A stretch of 64,000 nt of DNA, from contig QCII01000001.1 of the NCBI GenBank assembly GCA_003216775.1, forward strand, positions 124,001 through 188,000, given 5' to 3'. This DNA is from Prochlorococcus sp. AG-402-K21. Lineage in GTDB: Bacteria > Cyanobacteriota > Cyanobacteriia > PCC-6307 > Cyanobiaceae. Positions 9,757 through 17,043 of this stretch are shown here, piece after piece. The notes under the pieces were generated by a model, which saw only the letters and a list, made by a program, of their open reading frames with translations, was not told where the DNA came from and did no database searches. Position 1 is the stretch's first letter. Each line of letters opens with the position of its first letter. The translations under genes and the position numbers were made by a program.

Positions 9757-12700
9757 ATGGAATCTTTCAGAACCTATCTAAATAGAGAAGAAAAGCCATT
9801 AATAATTTTTGACGGAGGTACTGGAACATCTTTTCAGAACTTAAATCTTACTGCAGATGACTTTGGAGGAAAAGAATTAGAAGGTTGTAATGAAAACCTT
9901 GTTTTATCATCACCAAAAGTAGTTGAGAAGGTTCATAATTCGTTCTTAGAAGCAGGTTGTCATGTTATAGAAACTAATACTTTTGGAGCCTCATCAATAG
10001 TTCTTGATGAATACGATATTGCGGATAAGGCATATGAGATAAATAAAAATGCTGCTTTAATAGCAAAAAACGCTGCTTCCAAATTTTCATCAGTTGATAA
10101 ACCAAGGTTTGTTGCTGGTTCAATTGGACCAACTACTAAATTACCTACATTAGGACATATAGGTTTTGATGAATTAAAGCAATCATACAAAGAACAAATA
10201 TATGGTCTTATAGATGGAGGAATTGATCTACTTTTAATTGAAACTTGTCAAGATGTATTGCAAATTAAAACTGCCTTATTAGCATCAAAAGAAGTACTTG
10301 ATTCTAAAAATATAGATATACCCATAATGGTATCTATAACAATGGAAACAACAGGTACTATGCTTGTTGGATCTGATATAGCATCTGCATTAACAATATT
10401 AGAACCATTTAATATAGATATCCTTGGACTTAATTGTGCAACTGGTCCAGAACAAATGAAGGAACATATTAAATATTTGTCTGAAAATTCACCCTTCGCT
10501 ATAAGTTGTATTCCAAATGCAGGACTACCTGAAAATATTGGTGGTGTGGCTCACTACAGATTAAAGCCAATAGAATTAAAAATGCAGTTAATGAATTTTA
10601 TATATGACTTTAATGTTCAATTAATAGGTGGATGTTGTGGGACGACACCTGATCATATTAAATATCTTTCTTCAATAATTGATGAAATTATTTATAAAGA
10701 AAGGACTAACAAAAATTGTAAGAACGATTCAAGTGGATATATTCCTTCTGCCTCATCTATATATAATTCTGTGCCATACAAACAAGATAATTCAATTTTG
10801 ATTGTAGGAGAAAGATTAAATGCAAGTGGATCAAAAAAGGTAAGGGAGCTGCTAAATAACGACGATTGGGATGGCCTAGTTTCAATTGCCAAGCAACAAC
10901 AAAAAGAAAATGCACACGTTCTTGATGTGAATGTTGATTATGTGGGGAGAGACGGAGTGAAAGATATGAAAGAAATAACTTCAAGACTCGTAACCAATAT
11001 AAATTTGCCATTAATGATTGACTCTACAGATGCTGACAAAATGGAAAGTGGATTAAAGTCAGCTGGTGGTAAATGTATTATAAATTCAACCAATTACGAA
11101 GACGGTAATGAAAGGTTTGATCAAGTTCTAAATTTAGCCTTGGGGTATGGTTCAGGTCTTGTTATCGGGACTATTGATGAAGATGGAATGGCACGCAATG
11201 CAAATAAAAAATACAACATTGTTAAAAGAGCGATTAATAGAACAAGAGAATCTGGTTTGTCTGATTATGAGCTCTTTTTTGATCCATTAGCTCTGCCAAT
11301 ATCTACTGGGATAGAAGAAGATAGATTAAACGCTAAAGAAACAATTACTGCTATTTCGAAAATTCGCGAAAACTTCCCAGAGATTCATATCATATTGGGG
11401 ATATCAAACATTAGTTTTGGTCTTTCACCTTTATCTAGAATTAATCTAAATTCAATATTTTTAGATGAATGCATTAATGCAGGATTGGATTCTGCTATCA
11501 TCGCACCAAATAAAATTTTGCCATTATCAAAAATTTCTGAAGAAACTAAAAAGCTTTGCTTAGATTTGATATACGACAAAAGAGAATTTGAAGATGACAT
11601 TTGTATTTATGATCCATTAGTTGAATTAACAAAGGCTTTTCAAGATTTATCTATTCAAGATTTCAAAAAAGCATCTTCAGAAAATAAAAACCTAACTCTC
11701 GAAGAAAGTCTAAAAAATCATATTATTGATGGAGAAAAATTAGGTTTAGAAGATCAATTAAATAAAGCGTTAAAAAAATATAAACCTCTTGAAATAATTA
11801 ATACCTTTTTGCTAGATGGGATGAAAGTTGTAGGAGATTTATTTGGCTCAGGTCAAATGCAATTACCATTTGTACTCCAATCCGCTGAAACAATGAAATT
11901 TGCTGTTTCAATCTTAGAACCATATATGGAAACTGTAGATGAAACTATATCAAATGGGAAACTCTTAATTGCAACTGTCAAAGGCGATGTTCATGATATT
12001 GGAAAAAATTTGGTTGACATAATACTTACAAATAATGGTTATGACGTAATAAATCTTGGAATAAAGCAAGATGTTTCAGCAATTATAGATGCACAAAAGA
12101 AGCACAATGCAGATTGCATCGCTATGAGCGGATTACTTGTTAAGTCAACTGCTTTTATGAAGGATAATTTAGAGGCTTTTAACGATGAAGATATTAGTGT
12201 ACCAGTAATATTAGGAGGTGCAGCCTTAACCCCAAAATTTGTAAATGAGGACTGCAGCAAAATATATAAAGGGAAAATATTGTACGGAAAAGATGCGTTC
12301 ACTGATCTTAAATTCATGAATGAATATATGCAAAATAAAAAAAAAGGTAATTGGTCAAATACAAAAGGGTTCATTAACAATGAGGGTATAAATATTAATT
12401 TAGCCTCATCAAAATCCAACTCTCAAGCTGTTAAAAAATCAATATCCATAAATACCGAGACCTCTAAATTAAATTTAAAAGAAAATTTTATAAGATCAAA
12501 ATTTATAAATGAAGAAGAACCAATTCAAGCTCCTTTCTTAGGAACGAAAGTCTTGAATGACGTTGATATAGATTTAAATAAGTTAATTTTTTATTTAGAT
12601 AAAAAAGCACTATTTAGCGGACAATGGCAAATAAAAAAAGGAAAAAACCAAAGCGTAGATGAATACAATAACTATTTGGATTCATACGCTAACCCATTGC

Positions 12701-13323
12701 TGGATAAATGGTTAGAGACAATTATTGAAAAAAAACTTATTTCACCCAATGCAGTTTATGGATATTTCAGATGCGGGAGAAAAGATAATAGTATTTTATT
12801 ATTTGATGATAAATCATTAAATAAAATTTCCCACTTTAATTTTCCAAGACAAAAATCTGGGAATAATCTATGCATAGCTGATTTCTATTGTGATTTAAAA
12901 AATGATAAACCGATAGATATATTTCCTATGCAAGCAGTAACTATGGGCGATATTGCTAGTGAATATTCTCAAAAATTATTTAAGGAAGACAAATATAGCG
13001 ATTATTTATTATTCCATGGACTTACAGTGCAGTTAGCAGAAGCTCTAGCTGAGTATGTCCATGCATTAATTCGTATTGAATGTGGTTTTAGGGCTGAAGA
13101 ACCAGAGAAAAATAGAGAAATACTAGCTCAAAAATATAGAGGAGCGAGATATTCTTTTGGATATCCTGCATGTCCAAAAGTATCTGATTCAAACATACAA
13201 TTATCTTTGTTGGATGCAAAAAGAATAAACTTGACCATGGATGAATCTGAACAACTTCATCCAGAACAAAGTACTACAGCTATCATTTCACTACACTCAA
13301 AAGCTAAATATTTCAGCGCTTAG
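9757..13323 (+). CDS. metH: Cobalamin-dependent methionine synthase
   Basis: MetH moves a methyl group from methyltetrahydrofolate to homocysteine through a cobamide cofactor. The 1188-residue protein has all four modules: a homocysteine-binding domain (residues 1 to about 315) with zinc cysteines in LNCATGP and GGCCGTTP, the pterin domain (about 345-600) with LMIDSTD, the B12 module with its cap and the DVHDIGKN lower-ligand motif near 744-751, and the C-terminal reactivation domain ending in the RGARYSFGYPACP S-adenosylmethionine-binding segment. No cobalamin riboswitch can fit in the 19 bp between ilvE and metH. The presence of MetH explains a need for CobN and CobU. Confidence 0.97.
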   Translation: MESFRTYLNREEKPLIIFDGGTGTSFQNLNLTADDFGGKELEGCNENLVLSSPKVVEKVHNSFLEAGCHVIETNTFGASSIVLDEYDIADKAYEINKNAALIAKNAASKFSSVDKPRFVAGSIGPTTKLPTLGHIGFDELKQSYKEQIYGLIDGGIDLLLIETCQDVLQIKTALLASKEVLDSKNIDIPIMVSITMETTGTMLVGSDIASALTILEPFNIDILGLNCATGPEQMKEHIKYLSENSPFAISCIPNAGLPENIGGVAHYRLKPIELKMQLMNFIYDFNVQLIGGCCGTTPDHIKYLSSIIDEIIYKERTNKNCKNDSSGYIPSASSIYNSVPYKQDNSILIVGERLNASGSKKVRELLNNDDWDGLVSIAKQQQKENAHVLDVNVDYVGRDGVKDMKEITSRLVTNINLPLMIDSTDADKMESGLKSAGGKCIINSTNYEDGNERFDQVLNLALGYGSGLVIGTIDEDGMARNANKKYNIVKRAINRTRESGLSDYELFFDPLALPISTGIEEDRLNAKETITAISKIRENFPEIHIILGISNISFGLSPLSRINLNSIFLDECINAGLDSAIIAPNKILPLSKISEETKKLCLDLIYDKREFEDDICIYDPLVELTKAFQDLSIQDFKKASSENKNLTLEESLKNHIIDGEKLGLEDQLNKALKKYKPLEIINTFLLDGMKVVGDLFGSGQMQLPFVLQSAETMKFAVSILEPYMETVDETISNGKLLIATVKGDVHDIGKNLVDIILTNNGYDVINLGIKQDVSAIIDAQKKHNADCIAMSGLLVKSTAFMKDNLEAFNDEDISVPVILGGAALTPKFVNEDCSKIYKGKILYGKDAFTDLKFMNEYMQNKKKGNWSNTKGFINNEGININLASSKSNSQAVKKSISINTETSKLNLKENFIRSKFINEEEPIQAPFLGTKVLNDVDIDLNKLIFYLDKKALFSGQWQIKKGKNQSVDEYNNYLDSYANPLLDKWLETIIEKKLISPNAVYGYFRCGRKDNSILLFDDKSLNKISHFNFPRQKSGNNLCIADFYCDLKNDKPIDIFPMQAVTMGDIASEYSQKLFKEDKYSDYLLFHGLTVQLAEALAEYVHALIRIECGFRAEEPEKNREILAQKYRGARYSFGYPACPKVSDSNIQLSLLDAKRINLTMDESEQLHPEQSTTAIISLHSKAKYFSA

Positions 13324-13332
13324 GCTAAATCA

Positions 13333-13551
13333 TTAGTTATTTTCTAAATATTCAATAATTTCTTGCTGTAGTTCTTCCATCGTTTCATTATCACCGAGAT
13401 CAAGTCCCTCACCCGCAGCGTCCTGTGTTAACTCAAGATAATATGAAGCACCATCACTAGATAAAAATTCTAATGCGGAAGATTCATCACTATCTTTAAA
13501 AGCATCATAAAGAGCTTTAAATGCTATGTTTTCAGTAAAGTCCCAATCCAT
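13333..13551 (-). CDS. Small acidic conserved protein of unknown function
   Basis: I do not recognise a named family. The 72-residue product is strongly acidic (many Asp and Glu, few Lys or Arg), soluble and probably helical, with a tail rich in Glu (TMEELQQEIIEYLENN). It has no signal peptide, membrane helix or cysteine. It sits 9 bp after the end of metH on the opposite strand and has its own upstream region of about 100 bp shared with the DUF2237 gene. The regular codon use and clean frame suggest that it is a real gene. Confidence 0.7.
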   Translation of the reverse strand: MDWDFTENIAFKALYDAFKDSDESSALEFLSSDGASYYLELTQDAAGEGLDLGDNETMEELQQEIIEYLENN

Positions 13552-13650
13552 AATGAAAAAAACCTTATTAGAATTATTACCTCCTTACCCCCCATACTCG
13601 TCAACCTTTTTTAAAGAAATGTTGGTGTTTTATTATTATTAAAAAAATCT

Positions 13651-14034
13651 ATGACCATAAATAATCAAGATCAATTGAATGTCCTAGGAGAAAAAATGGA
13701 GGTTTGCAGTTGCGCACCTATGACAGGCTGGTTCAGAGATGGATTTTGCAACTATGACAAAAATGATGGAGGGAATCATTCTATATGTTGTGTAATGGAT
13801 AATAATTTCCTGAAATATAGTAAATCACAAGGTAATGATTTAATTACTCCAATGCCTATTTATTCCTTCCCAGGACTAAAGGATGGTGATCATTGGTGTA
13901 TTTGTCTTAATAGGTGGAAGCAAGCACTATTAGACGGTCTTGCACCAAAAGTCATATTAGAATCAACGAATATTGTAGTCTTAGAATCAGTACCTCTAGA
14001 AAAATTGAAAGAATATCAATTTAATAAAAAGTAA
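13651..14034 (+). CDS. DUF2237 family protein
   Basis: The 127-residue protein matches the DUF2237 pattern: LNVLGEKMEVCSCAPMTGWF at the N-terminus, GFCNYDKNDGGNHSICCVM, FPGLKDGDHWCICLNRWKQA, and the C-terminal APKVILESTNIVVLESVPLE. The conserved cysteines (CSCAP, SICCVM, WCIC) suggest metal binding or redox chemistry, but no function has been established for the family as far as I know. It stands alone, 49 bp before the Ap4A phosphorylase-like gene on the same strand. Confidence 0.85.
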   Translation: MTINNQDQLNVLGEKMEVCSCAPMTGWFRDGFCNYDKNDGGNHSICCVMDNNFLKYSKSQGNDLITPMPIYSFPGLKDGDHWCICLNRWKQALLDGLAPKVILESTNIVVLESVPLEKLKEYQFNKK

Positions 14035-14082
14035 TTACAAATTCATTATTTTTTTTAGAATGATTATGATTATATTTTTTAA

Positions 14083-14913
14083 ATGAGTTTAGAAATATAT
14101 TGGAAAAAAGCACTAGAACAAACTCGATTATCAATTGATGAAGAATCATTATATCCTCTCAAAACTGATATTATTACAAGCGATTTATATGAAAAAGACG
14201 ACTTCATAATTAGGAAACTCGATACTTCAAAATTTAATAAAAAAAAATTTTATGGTCCAAAGCAGAATCCATTTTGTCCTTGGGAGAAGATACTAGAAAT
14301 TGATAAAATTGGTGATAATCATCAACTAATATTAAATAAATACCCTGTACAAAAAGGACATATTTTGCTGATAACAAATGAATGGAAACCTCAAAATGGA
14401 TGGTTAGATATTAAAGATTGGAGAGCGATCCAACAAGTTAATAAAGATACTAGTGGATTATGGTTTTTCAATAGTTCTCCAATTGCTGGAGCAAGTCAAC
14501 CTCACAGGCATTTTCAACTTCTGCGTAGATCTAAAGGTGAGATATCATGCCCAAGAGAAAAGTGGTTTTTAGAAATGAACTCTTATCAAGATATAAATAG
14601 TAAGCTTAAAAAAAATATTATTGTATCCAAATTTAATTTTTTAGAAAATTCATCATCTCTTTTTGAATTTTATTTAGAATTATGCAAGAAATTAGGACTT
14701 GGGGATCCTATTAGTGATAAGAAACCGATATACCCTTACAATATTTTAATAACAAATAAATGGATCGCTATTATCAAAAGAAAAAATGATCATATTCATG
14801 GTTTCAGTATTAACGGTTTAGGATTTGCAGGATATCTATTAGTAACTGAAAAATCAAATATTAATTACTTAAAGAATTTTGGACCTGAAAAACTTCTTGA
14901 AAGTTTTGTTTGA
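14083..14913 (+). CDS. ATP adenylyltransferase (Ap4A phosphorylase) family protein
   Basis: The 276-residue protein fits the Ap4A phosphorylase group of the HIT-related fold, which splits diadenosine tetraphosphate with phosphate to give ATP and ADP. The key sequence is GASQPHRHFQLLRR at about 145-158, the HxHxQ catalytic motif in which the middle His attacks the nucleotide. The N-terminal FYGPKQNPFCPWE and the C-terminal YPYNILITNKWIAIIKR segment match the DUF4922 and C-terminal domains of the family. A small opposite-strand gene converges on it. The role, clearing Ap4A, is inferred from the family. Confidence 0.82.
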   Translation: MSLEIYWKKALEQTRLSIDEESLYPLKTDIITSDLYEKDDFIIRKLDTSKFNKKKFYGPKQNPFCPWEKILEIDKIGDNHQLILNKYPVQKGHILLITNEWKPQNGWLDIKDWRAIQQVNKDTSGLWFFNSSPIAGASQPHRHFQLLRRSKGEISCPREKWFLEMNSYQDINSKLKKNIIVSKFNFLENSSSLFEFYLELCKKLGLGDPISDKKPIYPYNILITNKWIAIIKRKNDHIHGFSINGLGFAGYLLVTEKSNINYLKNFGPEKLLESFV

Positions 14914-14916
14914 ATA

Positions 14917-15096
14917 TTAGTTAGTTACCTCAACTTCTTTATCCCTACTTATTTGGCTTTCTAAAACTTCTATAGAAGCTTTTACAGAGGCTATTTTACG
15001 TTCAAGTGAATCCTTAATATAATTGAGCATTTCTAACTTCTTATGTTGATAAAAACTCTTTTTTTCTTTAGAAGACTTTAAATAACAATTAAACAT
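14917..15096 (-). CDS. Small Lys/Glu-rich coiled-coil protein, unknown
   Basis: This is an uninterrupted frame of 59 codons from an ATG (CAT on the plus strand at 15094-15096) to a TAA at 14917-14919. The product starts MFNCYLKSSKEKKSFYQHKK and continues with a heptad-like helix containing LERKIASVKASIEVLESQI. It has no membrane helix. I recognise no family. Its end lies three bases after the stop of the convergent Ap4A phosphorylase gene, and the fit between the two stops supports a real gene. Short charged helical proteins of this kind are common in this type of genome. Confidence 0.55.
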   Translation of the reverse strand: MFNCYLKSSKEKKSFYQHKKLEMLNYIKDSLERKIASVKASIEVLESQISRDKEVEVTN

Positions 15097-15240
15097 TTTT
15101 ATTTTTATTATAAAAAGATACTTAATTGACTTGTGACATGAAATTAAGTTGGTTTTAATTTAAAAACAATATTCCATATGGACTTTCAATTTTTTTTGAA
15201 TAAAATTAAATAAATTCATTACTATTCAAGAAAAATATTA

Positions 15241-16254
15241 TTGTATAATCCTGAAAATTCAAATACAAAAAGAATATCAATTGATTTGCCTGAGGAACTG
15301 ATTTCTAGGTTTGATCAATTACGAAAAGAGTGGGGATTTAGAGCAAGAGGACCAGTAATAGAAAAGATACTTAAAGAACTTCTTCAAGAAGATGATTTAC
15401 TACCTAAGAACCAACAGCAAGAAATAGACTTTAAAGAGAAAAAGAATAATAATGAAAATTTAAATATTGATGAAAATACTGCCTTGGTTTTAATTAAATC
15501 AGACATTAAAAAAGAGGTGAATAAGATATCTTTAAATAAAAGAGTTTCAAATAACGATCAGTATAAAGAAAAAATCAACTCAAACATAAGCCTTCCCAAT
15601 TTTGTAGAAAAAAAAGTAAAGAATTTAAGAAGAAGTATTAATAGTGAAAAATTAAAGGAGAATATTAATGATATTCAAATTAATACAATAAAAGAAACTG
15701 AATTAATAAAATGTCGAATAGCGTTAATTAGTCATTGGAAAACCTTATATGGAACAGTTCCTAATGATCATGTAGTAGAAGCTTCGATGGATTGGTTTGG
15801 AAGGGATATATGGCCAAATCTTGATGGAACAGAAAATTTACCCTTTACGTGGAGTGCAGCCAATAAATTTATGTCTGAATTATGCCCATTTTGGATCAAG
15901 AAAAATCCATCCCTTGAAATTGTTTTATTAATGATTGGGGTTTTAGAAGACCCTTTTGCTACATCAGATTTAATTAATAGGATACCAACACTAATGAGGA
16001 GGTTTGTAAGTAGATTTAAGCGAAATAACAGGTCAAATTCATTTGAAACTTTGGACTCAACAATGACGGTACATGGAGCACTTAAATTATTGAATTTATC
16101 CACATCCGCAGGATCAGCTCATACATTACGTAAAATTAGGGAGGCCTATAAATCAATAGCCTTAGAGATTCATCCAGATGCTGGAGGATCAACAGATCAA
16201 ATGAGGAAATTAAACGAAGCTTATCAATTGCTAAAAAATCTATATAAGAATTAG
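15241..16254 (+). CDS. Ribbon-helix-helix / J-domain fusion protein
   Basis: The 337-residue protein has an unusual order of domains. Residues 10-50 look like a ribbon-helix-helix DNA-binding domain (KRISIDLPEELISRFDQLRK, then PVIEKILKELL). A charged linker of about 110 residues follows. A middle region of about 165-270 is rich in Trp and of unknown fold (ISHWKTLYGTVPNDHVVEA). The C-terminus is a short J-domain with the HPD motif at about 311-313 (ALEIHPDAGGS) and the last helix LNEAYQLLKNL. J-domains stimulate Hsp70 (DnaK). The start is a TTG at 15241; no ATG or GTG is in frame before it. A palindrome covers its stop codon and dyad repeats follow. The function is unknown. Confidence 0.75.
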   Translation: MYNPENSNTKRISIDLPEELISRFDQLRKEWGFRARGPVIEKILKELLQEDDLLPKNQQQEIDFKEKKNNNENLNIDENTALVLIKSDIKKEVNKISLNKRVSNNDQYKEKINSNISLPNFVEKKVKNLRRSINSEKLKENINDIQINTIKETELIKCRIALISHWKTLYGTVPNDHVVEASMDWFGRDIWPNLDGTENLPFTWSAANKFMSELCPFWIKKNPSLEIVLLMIGVLEDPFATSDLINRIPTLMRRFVSRFKRNNRSNSFETLDSTMTVHGALKLLNLSTSAGSAHTLRKIREAYKSIALEIHPDAGGSTDQMRKLNEAYQLLKNLYKN

Positions 16255-16271
16255 TATACTAATTCTTATAT
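16242..16271. repeat. 30-bp perfect palindrome over the stop codon of the RHH-J gene
   Basis: The 15 bases at 16242-16256 (starting ATATAAGAATTAG) are the exact reverse complement of 16257-16271. In RNA this gives a 13-bp stem with a UAUA loop that contains the TAG stop codon. It has no GC-rich core and no T-tract behind it, so it is a poor classical terminator. Its right arm runs into the first 12-bp dyad of the neighbouring repeat family (TCTTATATGAGA, 16264-16275). Confidence 0.7.
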
Positions 16272-16310
16272 GAGACCAATGCTAAGTCTATTTAGTAGTC
16301 TTATATAGGA
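16264..16310. repeat. 47-bp paired-dyad repeat, copy 1
   Basis: The copy is a 12-bp near-palindrome TCTTATATGAGA (16264-16275), a 23-bp spacer containing AGTCTA and ending in TAG, and a second dyad TCTTATATAGGA (16299-16310). The two dyads start exactly 35 bp apart, as in the other two copies. This is the most diverged copy: its second dyad has AGGA in place of GAGA or AAGA. Confidence 0.75.
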
Positions 16311-16452
16311 TAGGTGCGAATACCAAAAATTTTTGACCTTCATCAATTTTTTATTTTATTGGCCAATATTAATTGATAAAATTATTTGATTAAGTAGAAA
16401 TACAAATAAAATTTAATATGCAAAAATATATAAAATTCACTTGTATAGTATT

Positions 16453-16499
16453 TCTCATATAAGACTTAGTAATAGTCTAATATATAGTCTCATAAAAGA
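16453..16499. repeat. 47-bp paired-dyad repeat, copy 2
   Basis: The dyads are TCTCATATAAGA (16453-16464) and TCTCATAAAAGA (16488-16499), with starts 35 bp apart. The 23-bp spacer holds AGTCTAATA and ends in TATATAG, matching copy 3 closely. An additional AGACT...AGTCT inverted repeat lies at the left edge of the spacer. Confidence 0.75.
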
Positions 16500-16669
16500 T
16501 AAGTAAGATAGCATATTTTATCAATTTGAATAAACCATGCTCATCAAATCGCTTAATGCCCGAAAAAAAATAAAAATTGATTAATAAACCCATAAATAAC
16601 GTCCTTTAATTGTCCAGAAAAGAAACAATGTCTAAAAATTATGTCTACAAAAGGCTTTTATATCTACCC

Positions 16670-16690
16670 GTACTGCCTTATAGACAGTAC
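16670..16690. repeat. Short inverted repeat at the end of the small secreted-protein gene
   Basis: GTACTG at 16670-16675 is matched by CAGTAC at 16685-16690, with a 9-nt loop. It overlaps the stop codon of the minus-strand gene that ends at 16690, so it could end that transcript, but no T-run follows on the minus strand. This is weak support for a terminator. Confidence 0.4.
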
Positions 16691-16938
16691 TACCTTACTT
16701 GAAGCTTTTCTATAGCAGTTTGTTTATCAACGCTAGGAACATCGCTTAGGCCGTTGGCATCAAACCAAGGGGCGTTAGCCCAATCAAAACCTTCGCCAAA
16801 AGTGTTATCAGGTGCAGTTATATACCAATGACAAGAGGCATCAGGAACATCAACAGCGCATTTTGACCAATTATCCGACCATTGGGGAACTTGAACCCAT
16901 AACACTGAAGATAGCAATAGAGATAGTAAATTGATCAT
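16690..16938 (-). CDS. Small secreted Trp-rich protein, unknown
   Basis: The 82-residue product begins MINLLSLLLSSVLWVQVPQW, which resembles a short signal peptide or anchor. The mature part has two cysteines (KCAVDV, SCHWYI) that could form one disulfide outside the cytoplasm, and many Trp and Asp residues. I recognise no family. Its coding sequence looks visibly richer in G and C than its neighbours, as in the stretch around 16741-16800, which suggests either a different origin or strong codon selection. It sits between copies of the 47-bp dyad repeat: copies 1 and 2 beyond its stop, and copy 3 upstream of its start. Confidence 0.65.
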   Translation of the reverse strand: MINLLSLLLSSVLWVQVPQWSDNWSKCAVDVPDASCHWYITAPDNTFGEGFDWANAPWFDANGLSDVPSVDKQTAIEKLQVR

Positions 16939-16984
16939 GAAGTATATAATACAACATTATTTAGTTTTATAGGATTATAGAATA

Positions 16985-17031
16985 TCTTATATGAGAATCA
17001 ATTATAGACTAATAAATAGTCTCATATGAGA
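16985..17031. repeat. 47-bp paired-dyad repeat, copy 3
   Basis: This is the most regular copy. TCTTATATGAGA (16985-16996) and the perfect palindrome TCTCATATGAGA (17020-17031) start 35 bp apart. The spacer carries AGACTA and TAG, so AGACTA...TAGTCT forms an inner inverted repeat with a 5-nt loop. It lies between the end of pheT and the start of the small secreted-protein gene, 46 bp before that start codon, so it may act as an upstream control site for that gene. Confidence 0.75.
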
Positions 17032-17043
17032 TTGGCGATACAT

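Larger units (their letters stand above)
16255..16689. other. 435-bp stretch without a recognisable gene
   Basis: This gap between the RHH-J gene and the small secreted-protein gene is the longest non-coding stretch in the window. It holds two copies of a 47-bp paired-dyad repeat, the right half of a perfect palindrome at its left edge, and a 6-bp inverted repeat (GTACTG and CAGTAC) at 16670-16690. Between these I see only AT-rich sequence and short frames of under 20 codons. A small RNA is possible but nothing identifies one. Confidence 0.6.

Noticed and set aside
9960-12419. Several minus-strand frames of 66-126 codons across metH
   Set aside because: They are antisense shadows of the conserved MetH coding region.
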